Numbered from the stretch's first letter, positions 17,064-25,013 are shown. The stretch: DNA of 64,000 nucleotides from Yoonia sp. (GCF_018402175.1 NZ_JAGYJK010000011.1:230896-294895); one strand, 5' to 3'. Translations and numbers: made by a program. Notes: generated by a model not told the origin, from the sequence alone.

Positions 17064-17799
17064 CAGCCACGCTGCCCAGCAACAGGCGTTTGAAGCCGCG
17101 CTTTGGCAGCAAGACCCGCCCGCCGGGCTGCGCGCGCCGGTGATGGCAGAGGTCGCACAGCGGTTTGCCGTTTACCGCAACAATGTGCAGCACAGCCTGA
17201 CCCGCGCGCTGGCGGCGCGGTTTGCGGTTGTGGAACAATTGGTCGGCCCCACGTTTTTTACCGCGATGGCGCGGGTCCATATCGCGCAAGACCCACCGCA
17301 AAGCCCGGTTTTGCTGGGCTGGGGTGCGACATTCGCGGATTTTCTGGATGGTTTCGCCCCGGTGGCGCATCTGCCGTTTCTGGGCGATGTGGCGCGGCTG
17401 GAATATGCGCGCGGTCGGGCCTATCACGCCGCCGATGCGGCGCCGGTCGCAGCCGATGCGCTGGCCGTGGCGGACCCCGCGACGCTGCGGCTGGGTCTGC
17501 ACCCGTCGGTGCAGCTGTTCACATCGCCGCACCCGGCGCTGCAAATCTGGCAAGCGCATCAGACAGGGGCCACCCGCCGCCCGCTGCGTGCCGGGCCCGA
17601 CCATGCGCTGATCGGGCGCGCGCCGGATTTCAGCATCGTGACGGCCCCGCTGGACCAAGACACATATACCGTGCTGCGCGCTTTGGCGGCTGGCGACAGG
17701 CTGGGTGACGCCACAACCCATGCAGACCCGACCGCCGCCCTGACGCTGCTGTTGCGCCACGGGCTGATCACAACAATAGATACAGGAGTTTCCCCATGA
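17053..17799 (+). CDS. bufC: BufC, DUF2063 partner of the MNIO (RiPP recognition protein)
   Basis: A 248-aa protein with the DUF2063 N-terminal DNA-binding-like fold ([10 protein letters not shown]..., [37 protein letters not shown]) and the bufferin C-terminal domain. It presents the precursor to BufB. Start ATG 17053 lies inside the end of bufB; the earlier in-frame start at 16972 is antisense-like sequence within bufB. It overlaps doxX by 4 nt. Confidence 0.9.
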   Translation: MQPDSHAAQQQAFEAALWQQDPPAGLRAPVMAEVAQRFAVYRNNVQHSLTRALAARFAVVEQLVGPTFFTAMARVHIAQDPPQSPVLLGWGATFADFLDGFAPVAHLPFLGDVARLEYARGRAYHAADAAPVAADALAVADPATLRLGLHPSVQLFTSPHPALQIWQAHQTGATRRPLRAGPDHALIGRAPDFSIVTAPLDQDTYTVLRALAAGDRLGDATTHADPTAALTLLLRHGLITTIDTGVSP

Positions 17800-18269
17800 C
17801 CCCCACCATAGACCTGCGCGACCGGATCGGGCAGATCAACAGGCTTGCCGATCATCTGCCCCATGATGTCGTGGCCTTGGCCGCGCGGATTTTTCCGGCG
17901 GTCGTGTTCTGGCAATCGGCGCGCACCAAGGTTGATGGGCTTACGATCAAGGATTCCACCTATTTCCTGTTCGAACAGGTCTATGCCCTGCCCCTGATCC
18001 CCCCCGCAATCGCCGCCCAGCTTGCGACAGTGGCCGAACATCTGCTGCCGGTCCTGCTGGTGCTTGGCCTGTTTGCGAGGGTTGGCGCGCTGGGGCTGCT
18101 GGGCATGACAGCCGTGATCCAGATCTTCGTGTTTCCAGAGGCTTGGGTGACCCATGGGCTTTGGGCCACGGCGCTGCTGGTGGTACTGGCGCAAGGGCCG
18201 GGGCGGGTGTCGCTGGATCACTTGCTGGGGCTGGATCACAGCGGCACGCGGCACAAACGGCTGCCCTAA
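17796..18269 (+). CDS. DoxX-family membrane protein of the bufferin operon
   Basis: A 157-aa inner-membrane protein of the DoxX family with four predicted helices; the first is around [20 protein letters not shown] and the family ends in a helix with [14 protein letters not shown]. DoxX proteins are regular members of bufABC operons; a quinone- or redox-linked role is inferred, not known. It overlaps the bufC stop (ATGA). No good terminator is seen in the 144 nt before the next gene. Confidence 0.85.
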   Translation: MTPTIDLRDRIGQINRLADHLPHDVVALAARIFPAVVFWQSARTKVDGLTIKDSTYFLFEQVYALPLIPPAIAAQLATVAEHLLPVLLVLGLFARVGALGLLGMTAVIQIFVFPEAWVTHGLWATALLVVLAQGPGRVSLDHLLGLDHSGTRHKRLP

Positions 18270-18413
18270 GGTCAAAGCCGCACCATGCGCCAAGGGATTG
18301 ACAGACAAGGATAGATAGCAGCTACGCTTGCAGCTGGACAACGGTCAGGGCGGGCGGCGGATAATGGCGATCAGGCAAAATAGTGCAGATCAGGCAAGGC
18401 CGCGCGCCGCGCC

Positions 18414-19016
18414 ATGACCAGTTATCTGCACGAAGACCGCCTGCAGGCCGTGCTGGCCGCGATCAGCGCCAGCGGCGCGCGGCGCGTGCTGGATCTGGGC
18501 TGCGGCGATGGCGATCTGTTCGTGCGGCTGGCCGCGATGCCCGCGCTTGACGATCTGGTCGGGATCGACATCTGCGCTGCCTCGCTTGACCGGCTACGCG
18601 CGCGACTGGCGCGGATCACTGTGGCGGCGGGCAAGGTCGATGTGCGCCACGGATCAATGACCGACCCCGCGCGCGATCTGGCAGGCTATGATTGCGCGGT
18701 GCTGCTGGAAACCATCGAACATATCGACCCCGATCAATTGTCGCGGCTGGAACGCGCGCTGTTCACCGTGCTGCGCGCGCGCACAATCATCATCACGACC
18801 CCCAATGCCGAATTCAACCCGCTGCTGGGCGTGCCGGCGCACCGGATGCGCCACCCCGACCACCGTTTCGAATGGGACCGCGCGCGGTTTCGCACATGGT
18901 GCGCGCGCGCGGCCAAGACGGCGGGCTATGCCGCCGTCTTTCACGATATTGCGGGCGCGCATCCCACCTTGGGCGGGGCCAGCCAGATGGCGGTTTTCAC
19001 CCGGCCCGCGGGCTAG
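18414..19016 (+). CDS. Stand-alone Hen1-type RNA 2'-O-methyltransferase domain protein
   Basis: A 200-aa SAM-dependent methyltransferase. The SAM-binding motif is VLDLGCGDGDL (residues about 25-35). The Hen1 metal-site pattern is ETIEHID plus the later His (ExxEH...H), and the Hen1 hallmark TPNAEFN is followed by MRHPDHRFEWDRARFRTW. Bacterial Hen1 2'-O-methylates the 3' end of repaired tRNA, normally with an N-terminal ligase-like domain and a neighbouring Pnkp. Here only the methyltransferase domain is present and no pnkp is in the window. It is convergent with the next gene, overlapping it by 4 nt. Confidence 0.8.
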   Translation: MTSYLHEDRLQAVLAAISASGARRVLDLGCGDGDLFVRLAAMPALDDLVGIDICAASLDRLRARLARITVAAGKVDVRHGSMTDPARDLAGYDCAVLLETIEHIDPDQLSRLERALFTVLRARTIIITTPNAEFNPLLGVPAHRMRHPDHRFEWDRARFRTWCARAAKTAGYAAVFHDIAGAHPTLGGASQMAVFTRPAG

Positions 19017-19858
19017 GCGAGGGCTGCGCGCACCGCGTCAGCCAGCGGCGTGGTCGGACGGCCCAGCAACCGACCCAAGGTGCCGGACGTATCGGCCAGC
19101 CAGCCTTCGCCAGCCAGCTGGTCCACATCGACCAGCATGGCGGCGAAACCGGCAGGCAGGCCAAAGCTTTCCAGAATGCCCTGATACACATCGGCGGGCA
19201 GATCGTTATAGGGAATGTCCTTGCCGGTCTGGCGCGACACTTCGGCGGCGATATCGGCCAGCGTGATCGCGGTATCACCGCCCAGTTCATAGACCTGCCC
19301 CGCATGGGCAGCATCCGCCGCGACCACCGCCAGCGCCTGCGCGTAATCGGCGCGGGTGGCAGGGGTGAAACGGGCCGCGCCCGCAGCCCCGATCAAGGCA
19401 CCGGCGCTGATCGCACCGGCAAGGCTGCCGGTCCAGTTTTCGGTGTACCAGCCGTTGCGCAGGATCGTGGCGGTCAGGCCCGCATCCTTGATCGCAGCTT
19501 CGGTCGCGCGGTGGTCAAAGGCGATCAGCATCGGCGAGCGATCGGCCTGCTGGATCGAGGTATAGACGATCCGGCCCACGCCTGCCGCCTTGGCCGCCAT
19601 GATGACATTGCGGTGCTGGCCGACGCGGTCGTTGAAATCGCTGGATGAAATCAGAACCAGCACATCGACGCCCTGCAATGCGGGGGCCATGGTCTGTGGC
19701 GCGGTATAGTCAAAGGCGCGGGCCGCAACGCCAAGATCCGCCGCCTTGGCGGGATCGCGGACAAGCGCAATGATCCGGGCAGGATCGGTCAGGGTCTTGA
19801 GATGGGCAATGGCCAGACGGCCCAGTTGGCCGGTGGCACCGGTGATGGCAATGGTCAT
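19013..19858 (-). CDS. NAD(P)-binding NmrA-like quinone reductase (QorB/YtfG type)
   Basis: A 281-aa atypical short-chain dehydrogenase with the N-terminal Rossmann motif TGATGQLGRLAI and a lineage pattern (VLISSSDFNDRVGQHRNVI, YTSIQQADRSPM) typical of QOR2/YtfG NAD(P)H:quinone oxidoreductases. Start ATG 19858 begins the Rossmann strand (MTIAITGATGQ). It diverges from an HxlR regulator gene, the classic ytfG-ytfH (qorB-qorR) arrangement, so it is probably repressed by that protein and induced by redox-active quinones or reactive electrophiles. Confidence 0.87.
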   Translation of the reverse strand: MTIAITGATGQLGRLAIAHLKTLTDPARIIALVRDPAKAADLGVAARAFDYTAPQTMAPALQGVDVLVLISSSDFNDRVGQHRNVIMAAKAAGVGRIVYTSIQQADRSPMLIAFDHRATEAAIKDAGLTATILRNGWYTENWTGSLAGAISAGALIGAAGAARFTPATRADYAQALAVVAADAAHAGQVYELGGDTAITLADIAAEVSRQTGKDIPYNDLPADVYQGILESFGLPAGFAAMLVDVDQLAGEGWLADTSGTLGRLLGRPTTPLADAVRAALA

Positions 19859-19919
19859 GAAACGCTCCGTTCGTTGAGGTTGACGGGGCACAGATAACGC
19901 TATACGCACGAAACGGAAG

Positions 19920-19939
19920 TACACACATTTTTGTAAGTA
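19920..19939. promoter_or_regulatory. Dyad operator overlapping the HxlR gene start
   Basis: TACACACA-TTTT-TGTAAGTA is an imperfect dyad (TAC..ACA / TGT..GTA arms) whose right edge is the first base of the regulator ATG. HxlR-family repressors bind such dyads and control both themselves and the divergent reductase; binding here is inferred from position. Confidence 0.5.
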
Positions 19940-20301
19940 TGAAAAAGATGGCGCATGACCTGATCCCCGATGTTCTGAACGACCGCTGCCCGTCGCGCGC
20001 GGTGCTGAACCATGTGACCAGCCGCTGGGGCGTGCTGATCCTGATCGCCTTGCAGGACGGCACCTTGCGGTTCAGCGCGCTGCGCCGCCGGATCGGTGGG
20101 GTGTCCGAACGGATGCTGGCACAATCGTTGCGCCTGCTGGAAGATGACGGCTTTGTCCGCCGCACGGCCCATCCCGTGGTGCCGCCGCATGTGGATTACG
20201 ATCTGACGCCACTGGGCTATGAGGTCGCGGCCAAGGTACATGCCCTGGCCAGCCTGATCGAAGGCAATCTGGGCCAGATCATCGCCCAGCGCAAAACCTA
20301 G
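19939..20301 (+). CDS. HxlR-family winged-helix regulator (YtfH/QorR type)
   Basis: A 120-aa HxlR-type transcription factor. The family features are the N-terminal Cys (NDRCPSRAVLNHVTSRWGVLILIAL), the recognition helix region ISER-like VSERMLAQSLRLLEDDGFVRR, and the wing VPPHVDYDLTPLGYE. The single Cys18 could act as a redox sensor as in QorR. It diverges from its likely target, the YtfG-type reductase. Confidence 0.9.
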   Translation: MKKMAHDLIPDVLNDRCPSRAVLNHVTSRWGVLILIALQDGTLRFSALRRRIGGVSERMLAQSLRLLEDDGFVRRTAHPVVPPHVDYDLTPLGYEVAAKVHALASLIEGNLGQIIAQRKT

Positions 20302-20314
20302 CCTGATCCGGCGG

Positions 20315-21496
20315 TCAGTTGCGTTTGAGGATCAACAGCGCCAGCAGGGCGGCCAGCCCGATCCCCGCCGTCAGCCAGACAGCATTGACGCCCCAGCCGG
20401 TCAGCGCCGCGCCAAAGATCAGCGGGGCCGCTGCCTGACTGACCCGCGCGGGCGCGTTCAGCCAGCCCAGCCGCTGGCCATATCCCGCCGGACCGAACAG
20501 CGACAAGGGCAAGGTGCCTTTGGCGATGGTCATGATCCCGTTGCCCGCCCCGTGCAGCAGCGCAAAGACATAGGCCGCAGGCCCGCCAAAGCCGATCAGC
20601 GCGACCGCCGCCACCGGATGCGCCGCCGCCGCCAGCCGGGTCGAAACCAGCGGATGAAACCGCTGCAACAGGCCGAATTCCAGCACCCGCGCCGCGACCT
20701 GCGCAGGCCCGATCAGCGCGCCTGCCGCGATGGCAACCGCGGTGCTGGCCCCCGCCGCCTGCAACAGCCCCGGCAGATGCGCGGCCATGGCGGTGGCGTT
20801 GAACCATGTCGCGGCAAAGACAAAGGCCAGCAGCCACAAAGCGCGGCGCGATGGCGGCGGGCCGACAGGGTCGGGGGTTGCGGGTTTGGGCAAAGCCTCG
20901 CTGCCGCGCGGCAGCCAGGCGTTCAGCGGCAAAGCCACCAGCAGATGGATCAGCGCCCAGCCCAGACAGGCCTCGCGCCAGCCCCATGTCGCCAGCATGA
21001 TCCCCGACAAGGGCCAGCCCACAGTGCTGGCAAAGCCCGCGATCAGCGTGATGCCGGTGATCGGGCCACGCGCCTCCTTGCCATAGATGCCCGCCAGCGT
21101 GGCAAACCCCGCCTCGTACAGTCCGATCCCCATGCCAAAGCCCACGACGGCCCAGCCAAGATACAGCATCGCCGGCACCGGTGCCGCCGCCAGCAGGCAC
21201 AGCCCCAGCGCAAAGACGATATTCGACAGCATCAGCACCCCGCGCCCGCCGAACCCGTCGATCCGCGCGCCCGCCCAAGGCCCGACGATCGCCGAAACCA
21301 CCAGCGCCATCGAAAACGCGCCGAACACCCAGACCGGCGACAGCCCGAAACTATTGGCCATCGGCACAGCCAATACGGCGGGGATGTAATAGCTTGACGC
21401 CCAGCCAACGGTCTGGGACGTGCCAAGGGCTGCTATGGTCAGGCCGCGTCTGCTGGCCGACAGTCTGGCGATCACGGGCCGACACCTGTGCAACAT
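20315..21496 (-). CDS. MFS transporter
   Basis: A 393-aa major facilitator with about 12 helices and the MFS loop-2/3 charge motif represented by GARIDGFGGRGVLML. The N-terminal segment GLTIAALGTSQTVGWASSYYIP recurs in roseobacter MFS proteins next to ArsR regulators. Its start lies inside the arsR gene, overlapping by 25 nt, so the two are coupled. The substrate is unknown; an efflux role (metalloid or organic) is suggested by the regulator only. Confidence 0.85.
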   Translation of the reverse strand: MLHRCRPVIARLSASRRGLTIAALGTSQTVGWASSYYIPAVLAVPMANSFGLSPVWVFGAFSMALVVSAIVGPWAGARIDGFGGRGVLMLSNIVFALGLCLLAAAPVPAMLYLGWAVVGFGMGIGLYEAGFATLAGIYGKEARGPITGITLIAGFASTVGWPLSGIMLATWGWREACLGWALIHLLVALPLNAWLPRGSEALPKPATPDPVGPPPSRRALWLLAFVFAATWFNATAMAAHLPGLLQAAGASTAVAIAAGALIGPAQVAARVLEFGLLQRFHPLVSTRLAAAAHPVAAVALIGFGGPAAYVFALLHGAGNGIMTIAKGTLPLSLFGPAGYGQRLGWLNAPARVSQAAAPLIFGAALTGWGVNAVWLTAGIGLAALLALLILKRN

Positions 21497-21768
21497 TGCG
21501 ATGTCAGAAATCCGACCAGCCGGTTCATGGCATCGAAATCGACGCGGTTGAACACCTCGCGCCCCTGCTTGTCCTGCACCACCAGCCCCGCATCCACCAA
21601 TGCCGACAGATGATGCGCCAAGGTCGAAGGCGCAAGGCCCAGATGATCGCCAATCTCGCCCACGCGCAGCCCGTCATGCCCCGCTTTCACCAGCAGGCGA
21701 AAGATCGACAGGCGGGCGTCGTGGCCAAGGGCAGCCAGCGCACGGGCATGAGGATTCGTATCAGGCAT
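21472..21768 (-). CDS. ArsR-family winged-helix regulator
   Basis: A 98-aa ArsR/SmtB repressor. The helix-turn-helix is RVGEIGDHLGLAPSTLAHHLSAL, followed by the wing DAGLVVQDKQGREVFNRV. A CC pair lies near the C-terminus (TSQCCTGVGP), a possible arsenical or thiol-reactive site. It precedes and overlaps the MFS gene it probably represses. Confidence 0.9.
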   Translation of the reverse strand: MPDTNPHARALAALGHDARLSIFRLLVKAGHDGLRVGEIGDHLGLAPSTLAHHLSALVDAGLVVQDKQGREVFNRVDFDAMNRLVGFLTSQCCTGVGP

Positions 21769-21782
21769 GCGGGTAACATAAC

Positions 21783-21800
21783 TATAAAATTAGTTTTATA
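21783..21800. promoter_or_regulatory. Palindromic operator upstream of arsR-MFS
   Basis: TATAAAA-TTAG-TTTTATA, a perfect 7-bp inverted repeat with a 4-nt centre, lies 14 nt upstream of the arsR start. It is a typical ArsR-family operator position and doubles as an AT-rich promoter core. Confidence 0.6.
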
Positions 21801-21858
21801 AAGATGTATTTCCAAAAAACAGGGCGCGATGGAACCGCGCCCTGAACAGCTTTGTGGA

Positions 21859-22212
21859 TCAGGCGATATCCCTGCCCCGGATCAGCGACTGCACGGTGTA
21901 AACCAGAATGGCCGCCCCCACAGCGCCCATCACGGCGATGCCGAGAAAGACGATCAGGTCCACCGGCCCGCCGATGTCGCGCATCGTCGAATTGGTGATC
22001 GCCAGCACAAAGATCACAGCGGCAATCGCCCCGAACGGCATGGCGATCTGCGCCACCAGATATTTGCGCATCGACAAGGACCGGTCGCGCACCAGCACAT
22101 AGACATAAGCCGCCGTGACAGCCACCGCCGCCACGACCAAGGCCCAGAACAGGCCGCGCCCGAACATTTCCTCGAACACGGCGATCATGGTGCCAAATGT
22201 CAGTTCTTCCAT
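21859..22212 (-). CDS. DUF5368-like small membrane protein
   Basis: A 117-aa protein with three predicted membrane helices (FWALVVAAVAVTAAYVYVLV, QIAMPFGAIAAVIFVLAI, LIVFLGIAVMGAVGAAILVY). I recognise it as DUF5368-like, a family of unknown function found next to sulfide:quinone oxidoreductase-like genes in Rhodobacterales. It lies 12 nt downstream of the SQR gene on the same strand, so it is probably a membrane partner or anchor of that enzyme. Confidence 0.8.
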   Translation of the reverse strand: MEELTFGTMIAVFEEMFGRGLFWALVVAAVAVTAAYVYVLVRDRSLSMRKYLVAQIAMPFGAIAAVIFVLAITNSTMRDIGGPVDLIVFLGIAVMGAVGAAILVYTVQSLIRGRDIA

Positions 22213-22224
22213 TTGATTTCTCCC

Positions 22225-23541
22225 TTACGCGCGGCCGCGCAACATGGCGTTATAGGTGGCTTTCAAGGCGACTTCTTTCATCAGCCAGCTGATCCACAAT
22301 TCTTCCAGCGGGGCGATCAGCCCGGGGAACGACGGCACCAGATTGTTGTTATAGTCAAATTCGATCAACATGGCGCGCCCGACACGGGTGATCAGCGGGC
22401 AGGAGGTATAGCCGGTATAGCTGGCGGTGCCTTCGCGCCCCTGAATCGCGGCGACCAGATGGTCTTCGACCACAGGAACCTGCCATTTGACCGATGCGGC
22501 GGTCTTGCCCTTGGGCACACCCGCGACATCGCCCAGCGCAAAGATGTCGGGATAGCGCAGGTGGCGCAGGGTTTTCATATCACATTCGACCCAGCCCTGA
22601 TCGGTCCATTTATCCGCCCAGCTAAGGCCCGATTGCCGGATCACCTCGGGCGCGCGTTGCGGCGGGATGACATGCAGGTAATCATAGGGCAGTTCGGCAT
22701 CACCATCGGGCGTGGTGAAAGTCGCCAGCTTGCGGCCCGGATCAATGGCGCGCAGCACATGGTTGTAATGCGTCGTGATCTGGCGTTCGCCAAACAGCAT
22801 CCGCAGTTTTTCCGCGACAATCGGCACACCGAACAAAGATTGGTTATTGGCGGCATAATGCATTTCATGCTTGCCGCGTCCGGCTGTGCGAATGGCGATA
22901 TCATCGACCAGAAACGCATGTTTCAGCGGCGCACCCGCGCATTTCATTTCCGTGCCGGGCCGCGTGCCCAGACCGACGCCGCCTTCTTCGGCGAAACGCG
23001 CCACGGCGGACCATGTCTTGGCGGCATATTCCGGCCCCGCATAAAGCGCGCCGATCCCGTTTTGCCCGACCATATCGAGCGAGAAGCCTTCGATCGCATC
23101 GTGATCCAGCACCAGACCGGGGGCCACGATCAGGAAATCATAGGCCAAAGTTTCGCCGGTCGTCGTGTCCACCGTCTTGGCAATCGGGTCGATGGCGGCA
23201 GCGGCCGCGGCGACATGGGTCACGCCGCGCGGCAACCAGTCGGTCGTCATCGACTGGGTATAGGACGCCGGTTTCAGCCCCGCCGCGACCAGCGACAGGC
23301 CGGGCTGGTACCAATGTTCGACACGGGGATCCAGAATGGTGATCTGCGCGCCGTCCAGCCGTTCGACCAGCCGGTTGACCAAGGCCGTTCCCGCTGCCCC
23401 TGCCCCGATGATGACGATGCGCGCCTGTGTCTGCACCATGGCCGCGCGGGCCGGCTGCACCGCAGCGGCTGTTGCCAGCCCGCCAGCGAAAAGCCCCATG
23501 AATGCGCGGCGTGACGCGGTAAAGTGACGTTCGTTTTCCAA
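22225..23541 (-). CDS. TAT-exported sulfide:quinone oxidoreductase-like flavoprotein
   Basis: A 438-aa FAD protein of the SQR family that would oxidise sulfide and pass electrons to quinone at the periplasmic membrane face. A twin-arginine signal SRRAFMGLF precedes a hydrophobic segment. The FAD motif is IVIIGAGAAGTALV, and the active-site cysteines are in KCAGAPLKHAF and in GYTSCPLITRVGR, the latter very close to mitochondrial-type (type II) SQR. The start is TTG 23541, with GGAGG seven bases upstream; the open frame to 23649 crosses the inverted repeat and FNR box. Followed by a DUF5368-like gene. Confidence 0.86.
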   Translation of the reverse strand: MENERHFTASRRAFMGLFAGGLATAAAVQPARAAMVQTQARIVIIGAGAAGTALVNRLVERLDGAQITILDPRVEHWYQPGLSLVAAGLKPASYTQSMTTDWLPRGVTHVAAAAAAIDPIAKTVDTTTGETLAYDFLIVAPGLVLDHDAIEGFSLDMVGQNGIGALYAGPEYAAKTWSAVARFAEEGGVGLGTRPGTEMKCAGAPLKHAFLVDDIAIRTAGRGKHEMHYAANNQSLFGVPIVAEKLRMLFGERQITTHYNHVLRAIDPGRKLATFTTPDGDAELPYDYLHVIPPQRAPEVIRQSGLSWADKWTDQGWVECDMKTLRHLRYPDIFALGDVAGVPKGKTAASVKWQVPVVEDHLVAAIQGREGTASYTGYTSCPLITRVGRAMLIEFDYNNNLVPSFPGLIAPLEELWISWLMKEVALKATYNAMLRGRA

Positions 23542-23564
23542 GTAGAGTCCTCCCTGAATTGGCT

Positions 23565-23630
23565 GTGCCGAGACCGCCGCATAGATTTCCACATAACAAT
23601 ATAAAAATGTATACGGCGGTCTACCGGCAC
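23565..23630. repeat. Long inverted repeat upstream of the SQR gene
   Basis: GTGCCG plus AGACCGCCG at 23565-23579 are mirrored by CGGCGGTCT plus CGGCAC at 23614-23630 (one 2-nt offset), enclosing 34 bases of AT-rich DNA. It lies between the FNR box and the SQR start, so it may be a second operator or an mRNA leader structure. Confidence 0.55.
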
Positions 23631-23635
23631 AGACG

Positions 23636-23649
23636 TTGATCTGGATCAA
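23636..23649. promoter_or_regulatory. Perfect FNR-type box upstream of the SQR operon
   Basis: TTGATCTGGATCAA is a perfect FNR/FnrL palindrome (TTGAT-N4-ATCAA), 95 bp upstream of the SQR start. The identical 14-mer occurs again at 25000-25013, suggesting oxygen-dependent control of the whole sulfur module. Confidence 0.75.
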
Positions 23650-23682
23650 GTTTTTGCGCCGGTCTGATCGCCGGACAAGGCA

Positions 23683-23713
23683 AAGCCCCGGCCCGTCGTC
23701 AGGGCCAGGGCTT
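23683..23713 (-). terminator. Terminator hairpin after the 10-TM gene
   Basis: A 12-bp stem with one mismatch (AAGCCCTGGCCC on the minus strand) and a 7-nt loop begins 7 nt downstream of the stop at 23720. It ends in a short TTTG tract. Confidence 0.6.
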
Positions 23714-23719
23714 GGTTGG

Positions 23720-24937
23720 TTACGCGGCAGGCACCAGCGCGCCGGTCGCGGCGGGCTGGCCGAAATGCTGCCGGTGCAGGCGGATCACCAACGCGATCAT
23801 CAGGATCTGCGCGGCAATGGCGATGGCGGTCAGGCTCCAGTAAACAAAGCCGAATTTGGCGATCAGACCGGCGGCCACCAGCCCCTTGTTCACAAAGAAC
23901 TGGACCATGACCGACAGCGCCACGCCCGGACAGACCAGCGCATAGGACCCGGGCGAGGTTTTACCCCCCAGTACGAAATCGCTGAAATAGCCCTGCTTGC
24001 GCAGCACCAGCACGCCCAGCAGCACGAACAGCACCTGCATCGCCAGTATCCGCGCCATGAACATCATGGTTTCAGCGGCATGGGTGGCGGTATCGAACCC
24101 CATATGCAGCCCGTGCGACTGGCGCATCGACAGGATGCCCAGAATGGTCAGCAATGGCACGACGACCATCAACGTGGGTGCAGCTTCACGCGCGGTGCCG
24201 TGGTGCAGCATCGCGGACATGCCGGTGATCGCGGCAAAGACCGCATAGACGACCGAAGCCACCCCAAAAAAGGTGGACGCCATCAGCGCGATCCCCACGA
24301 CAGCGGCGTTCGCGCTCATCGCGGCGGGGGCGGCAAGGCCGACGGCAACCATGGCCAGCGCGAAGGCGGGCAGCATTTGCGCAAAGGAATTATGCGCCTT
24401 GATGTCGAAACCTTCGGGTTGCGACAACACCCGCCCCAGAAAATCACCGATCAGGCGCAGCGCCCAGATACCGACCGCCAGAAAGGCCAGCATCGCAAAG
24501 GGGAACAGATATTCTACCACGCTCCACAGCCCCGGCACAAAGACCAGCCCGACGATGAACAAACCGTTGATCGTCATGGCCGTGGCCAAAGGTGCCGCCA
24601 GCAGGCTTGTTTCGGCGTTCGAGGACTTGAGCGCGGTATAGGCCGGTGTCTGGCGGAAACGCGCCAAGGCGCCAAGGTTCCAGATCAATAGCTTGATATT
24701 GAAGAACGCCATCACCGCGATCCCCGCCATCGCAATGGCCACGGCGATCTGCAAGGCCAGCGGACCGGCGGCGAAAACCGCGGCCAGATCCTCGAACACA
24801 GGCACGGGGCGGCCGCTGTAAGGCACCCAGAACATCAGATACATGAAAAAGGTGACCGACAAGCCACCCGCCCCAAGCGAGGCCAGAAAATAAAGCGGCG
24901 AATAGCTGTCCGCAGGTCTTGTGCGTGTCGTGGTCAT
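23720..24937 (-). CDS. Ten-helix membrane protein (TDT/SLAC1-like, TsoY-like) of the sulfur module
   Basis: A 405-aa integral membrane protein with about ten helices: LYFLASLGAGGLSVTFFMYL near residue 15, IAMAGIAVMAFFNIKLLIW, AMLAFLAVGIWALRLI, several in the middle, and a last one near LTAIAIAAQILMIALVI. The overall look resembles tellurite/dicarboxylate (TDT/SLAC1) type transporters or the TsoY family; I am not certain of either. It is monocistronic, preceded by a perfect FNR box 63 bp upstream and followed by a terminator. Its position next to the SQR genes and shared FNR box suggest a sulfur-compound transport role. Confidence 0.6.
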   Translation of the reverse strand: MTTTRTRPADSYSPLYFLASLGAGGLSVTFFMYLMFWVPYSGRPVPVFEDLAAVFAAGPLALQIAVAIAMAGIAVMAFFNIKLLIWNLGALARFRQTPAYTALKSSNAETSLLAAPLATAMTINGLFIVGLVFVPGLWSVVEYLFPFAMLAFLAVGIWALRLIGDFLGRVLSQPEGFDIKAHNSFAQMLPAFALAMVAVGLAAPAAMSANAAVVGIALMASTFFGVASVVYAVFAAITGMSAMLHHGTAREAAPTLMVVVPLLTILGILSMRQSHGLHMGFDTATHAAETMMFMARILAMQVLFVLLGVLVLRKQGYFSDFVLGGKTSPGSYALVCPGVALSVMVQFFVNKGLVAAGLIAKFGFVYWSLTAIAIAAQILMIALVIRLHRQHFGQPAATGALVPAA

Positions 24938-24999
24938 GATGACATCTCCGATATTGAATTGCGCTGCCTCTTAATACATTTCATTTTTGGAATGTTTCT

Positions 25000-25013
25000 T
25001 TGATCTGGATCAA
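25000..25013. promoter_or_regulatory. Perfect FNR-type box in the divergent region before the 10-TM gene and kinase
   Basis: A second copy of TTGATCTGGATCAA, 63 bp upstream of the membrane-protein start (24937) and 67 bp upstream of the kinase start (25080), so it could act on either or both. Confidence 0.75.

Noticed and set aside
21829..23514. A 561-residue plus-strand frame
   Set aside because: Antisense to the DUF5368-like and SQR genes; His/Gln/Arg-rich composition typical of a GC-rich shadow.
23720..24937. Idea that the 10-TM protein is a selenoprotein
   Set aside because: Some TsoY-like proteins are annotated as selenoproteins, but there is no internal TGA in this frame, so nothing here supports selenocysteine.
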